A stretch of 64,000 nucleotides of DNA from Larix sibirica. Lineage: Eukaryota; Streptophyta; Pinopsida; Pinales; Pinaceae. Location: assembly GCA_004151065.3 (NCBI GenBank), contig NWUY0304520820.1, positions 1 through 64,000 on the forward strand, read 5' to 3'. Under the pieces are notes generated by a model, which made no database searches, was not told where the DNA came from, and worked only from the letters and a program-made list of their open reading frames with translations. Within the stretch, counting starts at the first letter, position 1. The number at the start of each line of letters is the position of its first letter. This document shows positions 32,690 to 44,164 of this stretch, one piece after another. Made by a program: the position numbers and the translations under genes.

Positions 32690-33200
32690 CATTTGTAAGT
32701 GAAGAAGGTTCCTTTGCGATAAGGCTCCGACCATTGGGGGGAAAAAGTATTCCCAGTGTGAAGCTCCGACAGAATTGGTTAGTGGGAAAGGTAATTTTGT
32801 TAGTGTAGGCTCCGACACCTTTTGTGAGAGCATAAGTTTTGTCTTTGCATGCAATTATTAGATGAGAGGCTCTAATCAATTTGGTCATATACTCAGGCTC
32901 TTTTGAAAGAGAGATAAAGGTCCTCCCCTTGTGAGTAGCTCCTACCTATTTGGTGAGGAACGTTAAGTTATCGCCCCCAAAACGAGGATAGCCGCGAAGA
33001 ACCGTACGTTAGGGAGAGGGCGAGGAACGAGGTTTTGTGATAAGGCGACCAGTGAGGTAAAACTTCTAAGTGTTTTGCTCCTACAGGATTCAAGATTTGT
33101 TAGTTACGCAAATTGGATATTTTTTTGTGAAGGCTTCGACACTCTATTTTAGGAAGTTTGCATTGGGCTTATCTCTTGGCCACATCGGCTCTCTTGCAAT
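32690..33200 (+). repeat. Interspersed GGCTCCGAC repeat tract
   Basis: GGCTCCGAC occurs at 32723 and 32808, AGCTCCGAC at 32762 and GGCTTCGAC at 33132, each preceded by GTGAAG/GTGTAG-like sequence. Weaker echoes (GGCTCTAAT, AGCTCCTAC, TGCTCCTAC) lie at about 32867, 32934 and 33076, giving roughly 40-65 bp spacing. Minus frames 32591-32854 and 32619-32888 are phases of this tract. Confidence 0.6.
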
Positions 33201-33480
33201 TATTTATTATAATAATAATAATATATTACTAGTTGGTCTAAGTTCTCAATAGAACGACTCTCTCTATAGAATCTTAGCTTTAGTTCAGAAGCTGTATAAC
33301 AACTAGCTCTACTCTCTGTGCGATGTGTTAAATAAATCCATCTGTGTGTGGTAGCACCTCTCTCGAATACTACCCCGGCTTCATTAGTCCCGAAGGCAAG
33401 TATAAAAAAGCAAGCAATCCACTTCCTGTTCTTCATTCTTAAACAATAAGTGTCCTGGGCGGCGGTATCCTCCACGCATA
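33201..33480. other. Intergenic, nothing recognised
   Basis: A (TAA)n-like run (about 33205-33225) starts the stretch. The 91-codon minus frame 33200-33475 has no recognisable feature. Confidence 0.4.
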
Positions 33481-33484
33481 CAGG

Positions 33485-33676
33485 TTATAGATAGGTTTCT
33501 GTGTGAGTATGCGGGCGAATTGGTGAATGGCGATAATGCAGTAGAATAGGGGTAATGTATGGGACAGAATGCAGGTGATAATGCGGATTGAAAGGGAATG
33601 CGGTAATGGGATAATGCGAACTCAGACTGAACAAGTATGGATAACTAACAGAATTACAAGTACGGGTAACTAACAT
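33485..33676. repeat. G/A-rich AATGCGG block (family E)
   Basis: GAGTATGCGGGCGAATTGG, GATAATGCAG, GACAGAATGCAGG, GATAATGCGGATTGAAAGGG and AATGCGGTAATGGG recur at 20-25 base spacing. The same words appear at 17.5-17.9 kb and, inverted, at 44.6 kb. The minus open frame here is a composition effect. Confidence 0.55.
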
Positions 33677-34900
33677 ATCCTTCTTTCTTGGGTCAGTTTA
33701 AATGCTTCCGTTGGAGCGCTTCACCTCACACTATGTTGTCCATCGATTTAATCAATCCATAGAATCAATCACTCCTAATTGGTGACCAACTCAAAACAAC
33801 ACTTGGGGGTCTGATTTGACGTATATAACAAATATGTAAGTCAAAATTTTCATATCCTTTATTGTGTTTGCCATGCAGTTAGGGTATGCTGGTATAATGT
33901 TTGTCTACCTGGTACTTATTGTCAATGCGGGAGAATGGGTTGAATTGGAATGGGGTAATTAAGTGCCCGAGCCTACCTCCAACTACTAAGCCCCATATAG
34001 TCAATTACTAATTTTAATCGGTGATCACTCACCTCACACACTTGGAATACGTGTTTGTCCTTTGTGGCGCTTTGCTTGGAGCCTTCGAATCTAGAAGCAA
34101 GAATTTTCATTCTTGGATTGATGGCAGGGCAGGGCAGGCTGAACTCCCAGATAATAGCGGAAAGCCTAGACCTTTATAAGTTTACTTGCTTTACTGAAGT
34201 GTTACCAAAAACCATCACTATTTTATTTGCTGCACCCACCAAAAGCCTTTTTGTATACCTGCCTGGTTCGCTTATCTTCCCCAATGAAGTATTTAGTAAA
34301 GGCGCAGTACCCCGTTATTATAACCTTTGGCCTCGTTATCTTTGGCTGTAGGCGGTGAAGAATAAAAGCCTTTGTTTCGTTCATCCGAGCTGGAATGGCT
34401 AGTGCTCGGTGAGCTTAAAAACGGCATGACAAAAACATGGATCTGTTCCCCAGTGGTTTTTCCACTTATTACTTCGGTAGCATAAGAAGGGCAGTTACTT
34501 AAGGCGGCAGACATTGCCCTCTTGCATTCAATACTACTACCCGACTACTTATATAATTTGTATGGGCTTGGGTGGTGGGCACTTAGACCTTTTGTATTAC
34601 TTATGCTTTATTACTTTTTTAGTTGCAACAGCCACTACGTCTATAAATAACCTTTATATACTGGCTCACTTACCTTTACTTTTTGAGCTTTTGCTAAAAC
34701 AAGTGAGGGGCCTATAGTGAAAAGGTGTGCTACCCTGCCTATTTCTCTATTTTATAAATTCTTAAATAGCAAAATTATATGGAATAAAAATCCATAATTA
34801 CCCATTCCTTTAAATGATGCTTTGAAGGATCAATACCTTCGACATCGAAATATACTAATTATTCTTGGGTTGCGTTCTTAGTACCCTTTATCTCTCTTTC
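33677..34900. other. Intergenic, nothing recognised
   Basis: Plus frames of 98 (34055-34351) and 67 codons and a 73-codon minus frame show no motif. A CGTATATAA word lies at 33820. Confidence 0.4.
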
Positions 34901-34904
34901 TATC

Positions 34905-35335
34905 GATCCTACATCTTTATTTCATGTTCCTGACACCTGCTCCTGCCTGCTTCCGGCACTCTTTTCGTCTCGATTCTTTCTCCCAGGTATACCCAGCTAG
35001 TATCGGTTCCCTATTTTACCCCCTGCCCCTGGCTTCTTTACTCTCTGGCCCTTAGTCTTCGCTCTTAGCTGGTTCCTGTTTCCTCGATATCTATCCCCGC
35101 TTTCGTATCTCCATCCTTCTTTAGCTCTGGCGTTCTCTCCCCGTCCTTTATCTCCCTGGCCTCTCGTTTTACCTTCCCCCTCTGGCGTCTCGCTTCTGTT
35201 TCCGCTACCCCTTTTCCTTTCCTTATGGCTTCCTATTTTTTGGCTCCTGTTCCTGTCTGCTGCTCTCCTAGTTCCCTCTACTAATACCTTCCCGTCTCGG
35301 GTGTCTGCTTGTGTAGGTGCGTCGTTTTTGGTGGT
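34905..35335 (+). other. 430-bp pyrimidine-rich tract
   Basis: The plus strand is strongly C/T-biased with recurrent CCTGGC, CTTTCC, TCTCCC and CTGTTTCC. On the minus strand a 136-codon frame (34997-35407) reads Arg/Lys/Gly/Glu-rich, as expected from purine-rich DNA. Its first 40 codons lie outside the tract and look less biased, but I recognise no family. Confidence 0.6.
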
Positions 35336-35678
35336 CTGGTAAAGATCGAATCTATCGGGATAGAAGCAATCGGGCAGTTCTAAACCGATCAAATTGAAAG
35401 TGAACACGAAGTCGAATCAACGTATATAACACTGCCCGTCTTATAGTTGGTGTAAGGTTTTGAAAGGTCTCGATAAGCCATTTGAGTAAGTGAGGTTTCA
35501 CTGTGGACTGGAGGTGTAACAGTGTTTTAATGTGAAACTTGTGCTAACAGTAGGTGGAACGTTGGACGTAAGTTGAACAGGAGATGAGTATCTATCAACT
35601 GGGTGTGATTAGAGAACCGCAGTAGATAACATAGCAGTTGGTGTAACTTCGGGAAGTAGTAAACAGGCATATTACTTA

Positions 35679-35708
35679 TATAATAAGATATATATATATC
35701 TTATTATA
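35679..35708. other. Perfect 30-bp AT palindrome
   Basis: TATAATAAGATATA is followed directly by its reverse complement arm, all A/T apart from one G and one C. It can extrude as a cruciform. Simple (AT)n expansion explains the centre. Confidence 0.85.
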
Positions 35709-36245
35709 CTATCTTATTTGATCGATCATCATGCTTTCGAATTCAATATGTATCTCCTTTATTTCCTATCCCTGTATGTAACCTCCCCTTCCAATCCCAT
35801 TGGTACTCTGCCCGGACCAGATCAACTGAATAAAACTAATAAATTGATACCCCGTTGTTCTTCCTTTGATCCAATCATATGTAGGATGACCCTCCTTCCA
35901 GGCATGTGACACCAATATATATACCGAAAAAAGAGAAGGAGACACCTAGCGGAACTACCAGAATAAGCAGTTTTAGACCCCCTATTCTCAACAAAAAGAA
36001 AATATAATACAGCTATTACGTATGATTCACCCTTTTGAGGAGGAGCATACATCATTCAGAGCCCATAAGCAACGATCAATAGCAGCCATTACCGCTAGAA
36101 GGTCCTTGCTAGAAAAAAACCATACTCATCCTCGAACCTATAATCAGTGCTATAAGATCATTGCCAGTCATTATCCTTTGCAACTAGTCATCGACAGTTG
36201 TCAGTCAGAGCTATAAGGGCATTTTAAGCCGGTCATTGAAAGACG
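35709..36245. other. Intergenic, nothing recognised
   Basis: Three open frames of 63-77 codons overlap on opposite strands, none with a recognisable product. Confidence 0.4.
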
Positions 36246-36249
36246 GTCT

Positions 36250-36325
36250 TTGCTTGGCTTGGGTACTCAGCTGGGCTAGGATACTTGGCCTGGCTACTTG
36301 GCTTTGATACTGGTTCTAGAAAACA
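36250..36325 (+). repeat. CTTGGCTTGGATACT-type minisatellite
   Basis: GCTTGGCTTGGGTACTCAGC, TGGGCTAGGATACTTGGCC, TGGCTACTTGGCTTTGATACT are successive 18-20 bp variants. A single relative (GCTTGGCTGGGATACTCAG) lies at about 11008. Confidence 0.6.
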
Positions 36326-39300
36326 TACTCACAAATTATCCCTTAGCTTTTGCCTATTAACTATGACGCTCAGCTTGCCTAGCAAACCACTTACTTTCCT
36401 TGTGAAAGCATCTTTATTGCCCGCTGCGGCCGGCTTACTGCTACTATGACTCTTAGTAAATAATAACCCTTCCACCGGCCTAAGAAGGCACTTAGCTCCA
36501 TACAGCAGCCACGACGGTAACTTCCCACAACAAAGGCAAAAAGCACTTGACCCACCCAGTCCTTTATTTTCGGCCTGTTGTTCACTTTTCTATTTTTCCG
36601 CGCGGCTCCGCGGCGGTAACCAACCCAACCATGCAATTTGAAGATGGGTCGTTTTATATGAACCAACTCATAACCAAATAAAATCTTATTTTGATAATAG
36701 GGGTCTGCTCAACTTGACTGAATGATAGGGTATGCTAATGAATTATGGCTAAAGTTGTTGATTGAATCTCACCCGCACCAGAGCATGCATCTGAGTATGC
36801 ATAAGAGACATGACATAGAAGGCATCATAGATCAGAAGTAAGAATTCCGTACTGCAGGCTACGTTAATCACACGATGGTCAAGAAGCCGCCCAGTACAGG
36901 AAAAGACGGCAGATCTATATACATCAGTGGAAGCAGCATCAGGTCGAGCATAAGCAAAGACGGAAGTCAAGGCATCAGAGAGAGGTTGTAAATTATCTAT
37001 GGCTATTTATGGCTATGACTAGTGTTTATTTATGTACTGTAAGCCATGTATGGGGCTATGAAAGGCGTATGATCCTCAAATGGTACATCGTATATAACAA
37101 GCTGTAGTAAATCAATATGTGTGTGAAGGTATGGCGGCTATTGGTGACTTACTCATCACAGTGTCGATGATTCGTCTTTGTACCATCCCGTGTTGGGTGG
37201 ATGTGGCATGGTGTTATGTTAACTCGGGTATGGTTGTGATGGTAAACGGGATATGTGTTTAAGGTTACTTGGATATGCAATGTGCACCTATTTCTTTTAC
37301 TTCTTCTCGGCTATTAATGTGGTCCTTCTCTTCTCTGTTGGGGCTTTGGGGGACCTTTTCTCCTCTGGAGAATATATCTTCTTTCATCTGTTGGCAACTC
37401 GACTCAATGTCTCTTTTATTATGTTGGGAACAACATAGGGAAAATAGAAAGCGGGCAACCGGTGGAAAGTTCCTTTTCATAATCTCCAGGGAAATCAAGA
37501 TGGATAAAGCACCTTTTCGGCACGGAGATCAATCAATAGGGTCTCAAGATCGCGCATATCTAAAAGGCAGGCGGATCGATCAAAGCAGGTAGGTTCCACT
37601 TTGTGCTCGCTGATAACGCGGGTTAGTTGCCGAAGCTATCCGTGTCAAGCGCATCGTTGTAAGGTCGCAATGGACTCCTCCAGGTTGCAATATCGAGATG
37701 GGTCTAGAGATAGCCCAACTTCACATTCAAGTTACTTTTGATTTAGGAAGAATTGCATTTTAGGGTGTTTAATTGCTCGCTGGTGGAAAGATAAAGCTAG
37801 CAGCTCGTGGGCTTACTCACTGGGTCCTCTCTCGCTTGCCCGGGGGCGTTTGGTATGGCTATATATATTGCTAACTTTTTTCGTAGGGGGGGGGTGTCCA
37901 GCGGAATAAATTGAGTATAATAGGAAGAAGTGGTCCAGCCAACGGGGAAATGAACGAGCTGCGGCATAAATGCTTGGGGCGAGATAAAGAATGAAAGAAC
38001 CTTTCGCAAGGAAGAGGTTTTAGAAAGCTGAAAGGGGATAGAGTTTACATCGTGATATTAACCACCTGCCTACCATGGGGGCATTGTTTGCTAAACGGAT
38101 ATATAGTTCAATTGCCAAGAATAAAAAAGGCACTTTTACATACCGGGTAATATAGCCAGTAGTTAAATATAGTCGTTGTCGGAATCGATCATAATTAAAG
38201 TGGACTACAGGCTTTCACATATTTTAACAAAAGGGACTAAACTAATAAGGGTTCCATTGAACTTACTACGGCAAATAGTAGTCCTATAGTGTACATGGAA
38301 CCTACAGCTAAGACCAAGCAAGTAGTATAAGGCAAATGCAAGTGATTATTACCATTTATTCCCCTCCCTGTAGCAGCATAGATTCTTGGCAATTCTTGTA
38401 TGACTCCTGGCATTGAGTGCATGAAGCCCGGATTTCAACTTGGCATGGAATATCAACATATAGTTCAAATTTGGATTACAAATTACATATGGGAATAGTA
38501 AATAGGAATGACTCAATAATAAGCATAAAAGGTAAGGAGATGTGAAATAGAAAACCTTATAATCTAGCTTCACTCTATATACTAGTTATCCACTAATAAT
38601 AGCATATAGGAACTACATAGGTGTTAATAAGGAAGGCAGCAAAGAGTGGAATACCTACAACTATCTGTGCTTTGCTACGCTTCAACCTATATCAAACTAG
38701 GGAATTCCCTCAATTTATTAATTTATGATAACTTACATTACTCCTCCTCTTACGGTGGGTGTCTGAAGGAATAGGAATCCCTTCTAGCTTCTTCCTTACT
38801 TTCTTTTTCAAAGAGGAGAATACCTATTCTAGTTCTTCGTTGTAGCTCATAAATACCATTAGTTAATTTATAATCTACGATAAGAGTAAAGAAGAGTAGT
38901 CCCATGTGGAATAAAATGTGAGCCCTTCACTCAATAAGTAACTTCAGGATAACCTTATTGCTACGGGAAAGGGATCACCCTTTGCTCTTTGAGGGGAGGG
39001 AGCAAATTCCTCCCTGTACCCCACCCTCCTAACGCCAACCGAGACATAGCTGCGTGTAGGTAGTGGGAAGGCAGTAGTCGGGTCAGTTCCATCCAGTGTA
39101 GGACCTAAGCTGGATTGGTTCCTGCGTGGCGCTCGTGAAGGTGTGAATTGAATGCTTAGTATTGATTAGGGGAACAGAAATGTGATTAGTAGCTGTTTTA
39201 GTTACTCAAGGATGTAGTTCAGTATTGCTAAGCGTAGATCTAGCTTCTGGTTGACTGGAAGTGGCCTGATCGCCTTGCTCCTTGCGTGGTCGAAAGATCA

Positions 39301-39760
39301 TTGGTGGTGACACGAGCATGTGCAATGAAAAGCAATGCTGAACGAACCTCGTTAACGGTCTACTCGACCTAATGATTCTGACGAATGACCTAGCTCCGAG
39401 AATAAAGCACGTGTCTATAATGCATCGTATCTAGTGTTTTCCCCACCTAAAGGTTGTTGGTAGTTTGTCGGTGTTACAACGAAGCTCTATAAAAGCTGTA
39501 CAATAAACACGTGCTTTGTTGTCGCTTGAATGGAAGATGCAACGTATGACTGTAACAAAACCATTCAAAGTGTACATAGGAAATGCTAAAGGCAATCCTG
39601 GACCTACTCACGCTAATGCCATTACTGTGGAATCTTAGGGTAAAATATTCTTAGGGTAAGCCAGAACTTTCGCTGAGATGGTTATGAGAGTCAATGTGGT
39701 TGGGTAGTAGGGTAGGGGGCGGCTATCCCTTTTATGTAACTACTTTTATACACGAAGAAG
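36326..39760. other. Intergenic, nothing recognised
   Basis: The longest frame is 107 codons (37269-37592, plus), unrecognised and overlapping frames 37253-37438 and 37265-37498. At 36900-36980 a short Ala/Ser/Glu wording (AASGRA, AKTEVKASE) recalls family B. A CGTATATAA word lies at 37089 followed by ACAAGCTGT, also seen at 48641. Otherwise unique sequence. Confidence 0.4.
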
Positions 39761-39764
39761 CGAG

Positions 39765-40245
39765 GCCCTAAGCTACTACAACTGAAGGCCGAGGAGAGAC
39801 AACCTGATAGCCAATCGCCAACCCCCTAGCGAAGTTCCATTTCCGACCTCCATCCAAGCAAAGTATAGAGGAGCAGCTTTCCGCTAGTAAAGGATTTGAT
39901 CTATATACGAAGCAACCGAGCAAAGGGATGCTATGGGCGCCCGATGTGTCTCGATCAGGAACATAATAATCTGGGTCTCGATCTGCTGGAAGGTATGCTA
40001 GGCGAGGTTCTTCAACCCTTGTTTCTGTTGTTTGATAAAAAATTGTCATAGATGCTGCTCGCTCTCGAAATGGAAGTAATGCCAGCCAGGCAAGGTAGCG
40101 GCCTTGGACCAGGATTGGGAACTGAAAGGGGCTCCGCTGCCTCTGCTGGAAGGGAAGCTATTGGTTCTGGGACATAAAAGGATGTTGGGCGAGGCACGGA
40201 GTGGGTAACTACTGGAGAATCTGCAGGTACCGGATCAGGCACATG
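39765..40245 (-). repeat. Asp-Pro/Val-Pro pseudo-peptide block (family B)
   Basis: The minus strand reads VPDPVPADSPVVTHSVPRPT, FYVPEPIASLPAEAAEPLSV and PNPGPRPLP (40012-40242). After a frame change it reads VEEPRLAYLPADRDPDYYVP and DRDTSGAHS (39768-40049). DPVP, RDP and YVP match the 61.8-62.3 kb block closely in style. This is the most protein-like member of the family (two overlapping open frames of 76 and 93 codons), but I know no matching protein. Confidence 0.5.
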
Positions 40246-40620
40246 TTTCTTTTCAGCTGCAAAGTATAGGTCAACTCGGTAAACAACGGGATCTGCTACT
40301 GGTGGGATTGTGACTTTAAGTCCAACTGGGTCAACCTTACCTGGAACGGGCTATGTCCCTGCCTTCGCCTTTGCTCCCTTAGCCGCTGGATCATTTGTTA
40401 GTTATGGATATGGATGATCTAAAAATGAATCCGTAGCTTAGCTCGTCGGTCAACTAGTTATGCGTCTATATCTGGTGCTAGAGGATCTGCGTATGGTGAG
40501 GAGGATGCTGGCTTTGATGCTGGTGGGACTGCTCCTTAAACTGCTAGAATAGGGTAAACTACGTCTGGGTCAATTTCAATAGGTTGTTCTCTATGGCTTA
40601 CTTCTTAATTGACTTGCTGT
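40246..40620 (+). repeat. Gly/Ser/Thr pseudo-peptide block (family A)
   Basis: The plus strand reads TGSATGGIVTLSPTGSTLPG, AFAFAPLAAGSFVSYGYG, a stop, then RSTSYASISGARGSAYGEED and AGFDAGGTAP. The orientation is opposite to the adjacent family B block, so the two pseudo-peptide tracts diverge back to back. Confidence 0.5.
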
Positions 40621-40649
40621 CTCATGATTTATTTATCTCAAGCTGGACT

Positions 40650-40885
40650 GTAAAGCAGGACCGAAAGGCAGGCTCAGGTATGTAGGCTCGGGTGAAGCAG
40701 GCTCAGGTAAGGTAGACTAAGATAAGGCAGAATCAGGTGGGCTCAAGTTATAGGTAGGCAGACTCAGGTGAGAGACAGGTAAGACAGGTCAGGCAGACTC
40801 AGATAAGGAGGACCCTAAAGCAGACTTTGGCGAGACAGGATCCTTTCAGACAGACAGACAGACTCAGGTCAGGCAGGAAGGAATC
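40650..40885 (+). repeat. GCAGACTCAGGT minisatellite
   Basis: About a dozen imperfect 15-20 bp units of GCAGGCTCAGGTAAG / GGCAGACTCAGGTGAG run through the segment, including a (CAGA)n core near 40849. There is no coding potential. Confidence 0.8.
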
Positions 40886-40908
40886 CAGTATCAGCAGCAC
40901 TATTGTGC

Positions 40909-41280
40909 CTATTGTAGGGACGGGCTTTCATATAGATACTTTTTGGAATTATGACCAGCATTACTAGGAAAGGAAAGGCACTTTATATGCTTACTTGCTT
41001 TACCGAAGAATCCGCTGGGTACCACACTTCGAACCTTGACCCTTGATGGTTGACCGCTACTGACAATTTCCCTTGGCGATCGCACCGCTTCAACACGTCT
41101 TCGTTCTAAGCCCACCCCGACTGCTGCCTCTAAGTGCATTCCACACTCCGCAGCCACCTTGGGGTCCCCGGCCGAAGTTATACCACACGCTTTAAATAGC
41201 TTGAAACTTTCATAGCTTTGCGGGGCGGGGCAAAAAGGAACATGTTCGAGCAGCACCCATACATAGTAGGTATACCACAA
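40909..41280 (-). other. Unassigned 123-codon frame
   Basis: The product has a hydrophobic start, then wording such as GITSAGDPKVAAECG and GLERRRVEAVRSPREI that looks protein-like, and a basic end. I cannot assign it. On the plus strand the segment 41040-41097 is a diverged repeat of 10121-10180, which argues that this is repeated non-coding DNA. Confidence 0.3.
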
Positions 41281-41569
41281 TTTCGTTCAGCTAGAATTGG
41301 GCTAGACGACTCGACATGTTACTTACCATATAGTATGCTTCGACATAAAGATAGGAAGGACGAAGCGTTACATAAGTAAATTCACATTTTTTTATTATAC
41401 GCTACAGACAACAGTGGATGAATATACCCGTTCACAAAAGCCTAGAAGGAAACCTAAGGGACCGGTGCTACCTCTCCCTTATGGTCACTTGCTTCCTTGC
41501 GTGAATGCAACTAAGTGTCTGGTAAAGGCTATTGACAGGTGCATTGTAAGTAACAAATTATCTATCTCT

Positions 41570-42385
41570 AGGTATTAAATCCAGTTCCGTAGCGTTAGAG
41601 GGTCGATGTGTGGGGGCCACGGTTGGGTCTAGTTCTAGGTCAAGGGTCTAGGGTTTCCTGGTTAGGTATCCTGTCTAGTCCTCCTTCGTCTGCGTCGGTG
41701 CCCATATAAGAAGACTGTACCATTTTGGCTCTCATCTCAGCGGGCTAGATTTATTTTATTATTGAATATTTATTCAATTGATTCTATTGATGCTATCCAT
41801 TTTACCAACTTATTGGATGTTCTTGGATGTTACCAACTTATACCGACTGATGTGACCAACACCAACAAAGAATGCAATTGAAAAAGAGCAGGTAGGTTTA
41901 CTATCGGTTCTAACCTACCTCCCTAGGTCTTATTTATGGTTAGCGTAAGATATATCTCAACAAGAATATCTCTCTTGGTAGGTGGGACTGCATCAGGTGA
42001 GGGGCTTACAGTTAGTTCGCTCACTGTAGAGACATGGGGCTTAAGGTAAACGGACTGTTAGGAACATCGCATAATATATCTCGTTTGGTTAATCATAAAG
42101 CAAGCAAGCAAGTAAGGGAGCACCAGTTTTCATTAGTTGGGCTAGTGTCGTAGTTGGTGGTGGATTTATTGTCGTTAGTTGTTTTCCGGGCAAGTCAAGC
42201 AAGTTGTAGTTAGTTGGTTGAAGTAAGGCAAGTTCAATCAATCAGCAGTGAGGTTATCTTGTGGCCTATCATTTATACCCTCACTAGGTCTTCAGTTTAG
42301 CGTAAGTAATAAATATATCAATATATATATATTATCTCAACGGGCAAGAATCTATCTCACGGGTAGGCTCCACTGATGGGTGGGT
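41570..42385 (+). repeat. Family F repeat, copies 2 and 3
   Basis: Copy 2 (about 41570-42005) contains AGTTCTAGGTCAAGGG, TGGTTAGGTATCC, ATGGTTAGCGTAAGATATAT, CAAGAATATCTCTC and TGGTAGGTGGG in the same order as 20.51-20.87 kb. Copy 3 (about 42285-42380) has only the second half: CAGTTTAGCGTAAGTAATA, GGGCAAGAATCTATCTC, GGGTAGGCTCC. Between them lies a GTTGGTTAG/CAAGCAAG-type low-complexity stretch. Confidence 0.55.
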
Positions 42386-43140
42386 GCTGCACACCACGAG
42401 GTCCCTGAGGTCTGGAGTGGCAACTCCTTAAGGGCCTAGAGGACGTTTCTCTGGGGCCGGAAAGCCGAGGTCTAACAGAACGGGCCCCGACGGATCATGT
42501 GGAGGATATCCCCCTGCCTCTTGTTGTTACCCGTTGGGACAAGCTGAAATAGGCGGTAATATTTTGGATAGGATCCGGTCTAGACTACAAATGGAGAGTC
42601 CTGGATCTGTGCTTAACCTCTCTTATTAAGAGAACGATACAACGTTGATTGGTATACCAAAAGAACGTGGTCAGGAGCCACCCGCCCACCGAAAAAGGAA
42701 ATGAAACCACCCTATGATCTCATAGTATAGGATACATATTAAGAGAAAATGTTCCTTGGTCTCCGGCTCCTGAAGGTGACAAAGCTGGCTGGCATAATCA
42801 GTCCAACCGCGAGATGTAGTTATTTGTTAAAATCCGGAGTCTATGAGAGCAAACACGGTGGAACTGTCCCAGAGGGATCCGGAGGGCATGCTGTCAATGC
42901 CTGCATGTATATTGAGGACGCATGATAAGGCCATCTTGGAGATCTATAAAGTCAGAATAGAAGGCCATCTTGGGGAGCCCCTCCGAAGGTTAAACCCCAA
43001 GAAATGATCTGGATGTACTGTCAGTATATGTCCTCTCTAATCATCCTGTTCAACTCCTGCTTAGTCGGCAGGAGTTAGATCCGGGGAGCCAATATAGTAG
43101 GAAGGAGCCAACTAGAAATGCAAGTGAAAGTGTAAACGTC
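42386..43140. other. Intergenic, nothing recognised
   Basis: Higher G+C than most of the window by eye, with no open frame over 60 codons. GGCCATCTTGG occurs twice (about 42932 and 42961). No RNA gene seen. Confidence 0.4.
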
Positions 43141-43143
43141 TAA

Positions 43144-43217
43144 GTATCTATGCAAAATACGGACTAGGGCTAGTTAGAGGATCCAACGTCCCTCCCATGG
43201 CGATGAGGAGCCAGCCA
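43144..43217 (+). repeat. Inverted dispersed repeat, partner 55006-55075
   Basis: Complementing this segment gives GGCTGGCTCCTCATCGCCAT, GGATCC, ACTAGCC-TAGTCCGTATTT and GCATAGATAC in the same order as 55006-55075 (plus), with scattered differences and one small indel. It is an opposite-orientation pair 11.8 kb apart. Confidence 0.8.
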
Positions 43218-43840
43218 GAGTAGTCCCAGGTCCAACCATGGAGAGCGCAAGGATACCCAGTTACACCAGAGTAGAGCTAGGAGTCAGCGGCAGCAAGGCT
43301 ATAACATAGACCAAAACTTATTGTATATATGGCATATTGTATATTAACACTAGTATATATCACATGTATAGGTGAACACACATATGCACATACATGAGTT
43401 TCATAGGTATTAGGAAATGGCTTAACTAGGTAAGCTACGTGGCAATTACCACTTCTCTATGCTAAATCTAGGATGTTAGGTCTGCTGGCTTTCATAAGGA
43501 TTGAACTATTCCGCTATGGCCTTGGCACATTGGACAGACACATACATATGGCTCTATGGTTTTACCAGCAGGACTGGAACCATGGCAGGCACCATAATAA
43601 GACCCGATTCACATGGATAGCAGCTATGGAGACCCAGTTTTTAAGCAGAGCCAGCGATTTCAACCTGCTCATAGCGCGCCAGGACTTATCCATGGCGAGA
43701 TCATATATATACGTCTTTAGCAAACTGGGCCTAGACAAGAAGGTCGACGTATAGATGGCAACATCATATGTTAAGCAGAAGTGTGAGCCAGGGTGCTAGG
43801 GCAAGCAGAGAGAAACAATCTTTAAGGATATAGAATATAC
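43218..43840. other. Intergenic with unassigned 93-codon frame
   Basis: The plus frame 43473-43754 contains CATGGCAGG/CATGGAGAC-type words shared with the 54.4-55.2 kb region. No motif is recognised in the product. Confidence 0.35.
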
Positions 43841-43849
43841 CCTATCCCC

Positions 43850-44155
43850 TGGAATGAGTTTGTTATTCTATGTGTTCTGTTACCAGTTTGACGTGCACAG
43901 GAGCTTATTCTATGTGAGTTACCCGTTACAGATACACTGTGCCCTGGAGATGTTGTCTATTTGTGACCAGTGAGTTCTACTTGACCTGTTGTACACTCCG
44001 TATCCCAAAGGAAGGAAGCGTTCGTGCTTTACCAGTTGCAGTACGTGTACAGTATAGGAGTCGTTCTACATACATGCTGTTCTCATTTCCCATTTCTGGA
44101 AGGTGATTGTGATTCTAAGTGTGTTACCTGTTCAATGTTTACACGTGCCCTGTTA
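43850..44155 (-). repeat. Inverted relative of the 27.4 kb array
   Basis: Words such as GTGTTCTGTTACCAG, ACGTGCACAGGAG, TTCTATGTGAGTTACCCG, GCCCTGGAGATG and GTGACCAGTGAGTTCTACTT recur at 45-60 bases. They resemble complements of the 27.43-27.79 kb units. The relationship is by wording and spacing only. Confidence 0.4.
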
Positions 44156-44164
44156 GTGAGGTTA

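Noticed and set aside
32998-33010. GAACCGTACG resembling the end of a group II intron domain V
   Set aside because: The complementary 5' strand of the stem and the catalytic triad region are not present in either direction nearby.
34997-35407. Arg/Lys/Glu-rich 136-codon frame as a nucleic-acid-binding protein
   Set aside because: The charged composition follows directly from the purine-rich strand of the pyrimidine tract, and no domain is recognisable.
35679-35708. 30-bp palindrome as a replication origin or terminator
   Set aside because: It is almost pure A/T with an (AT)n centre. Nothing around it supports a specific role.
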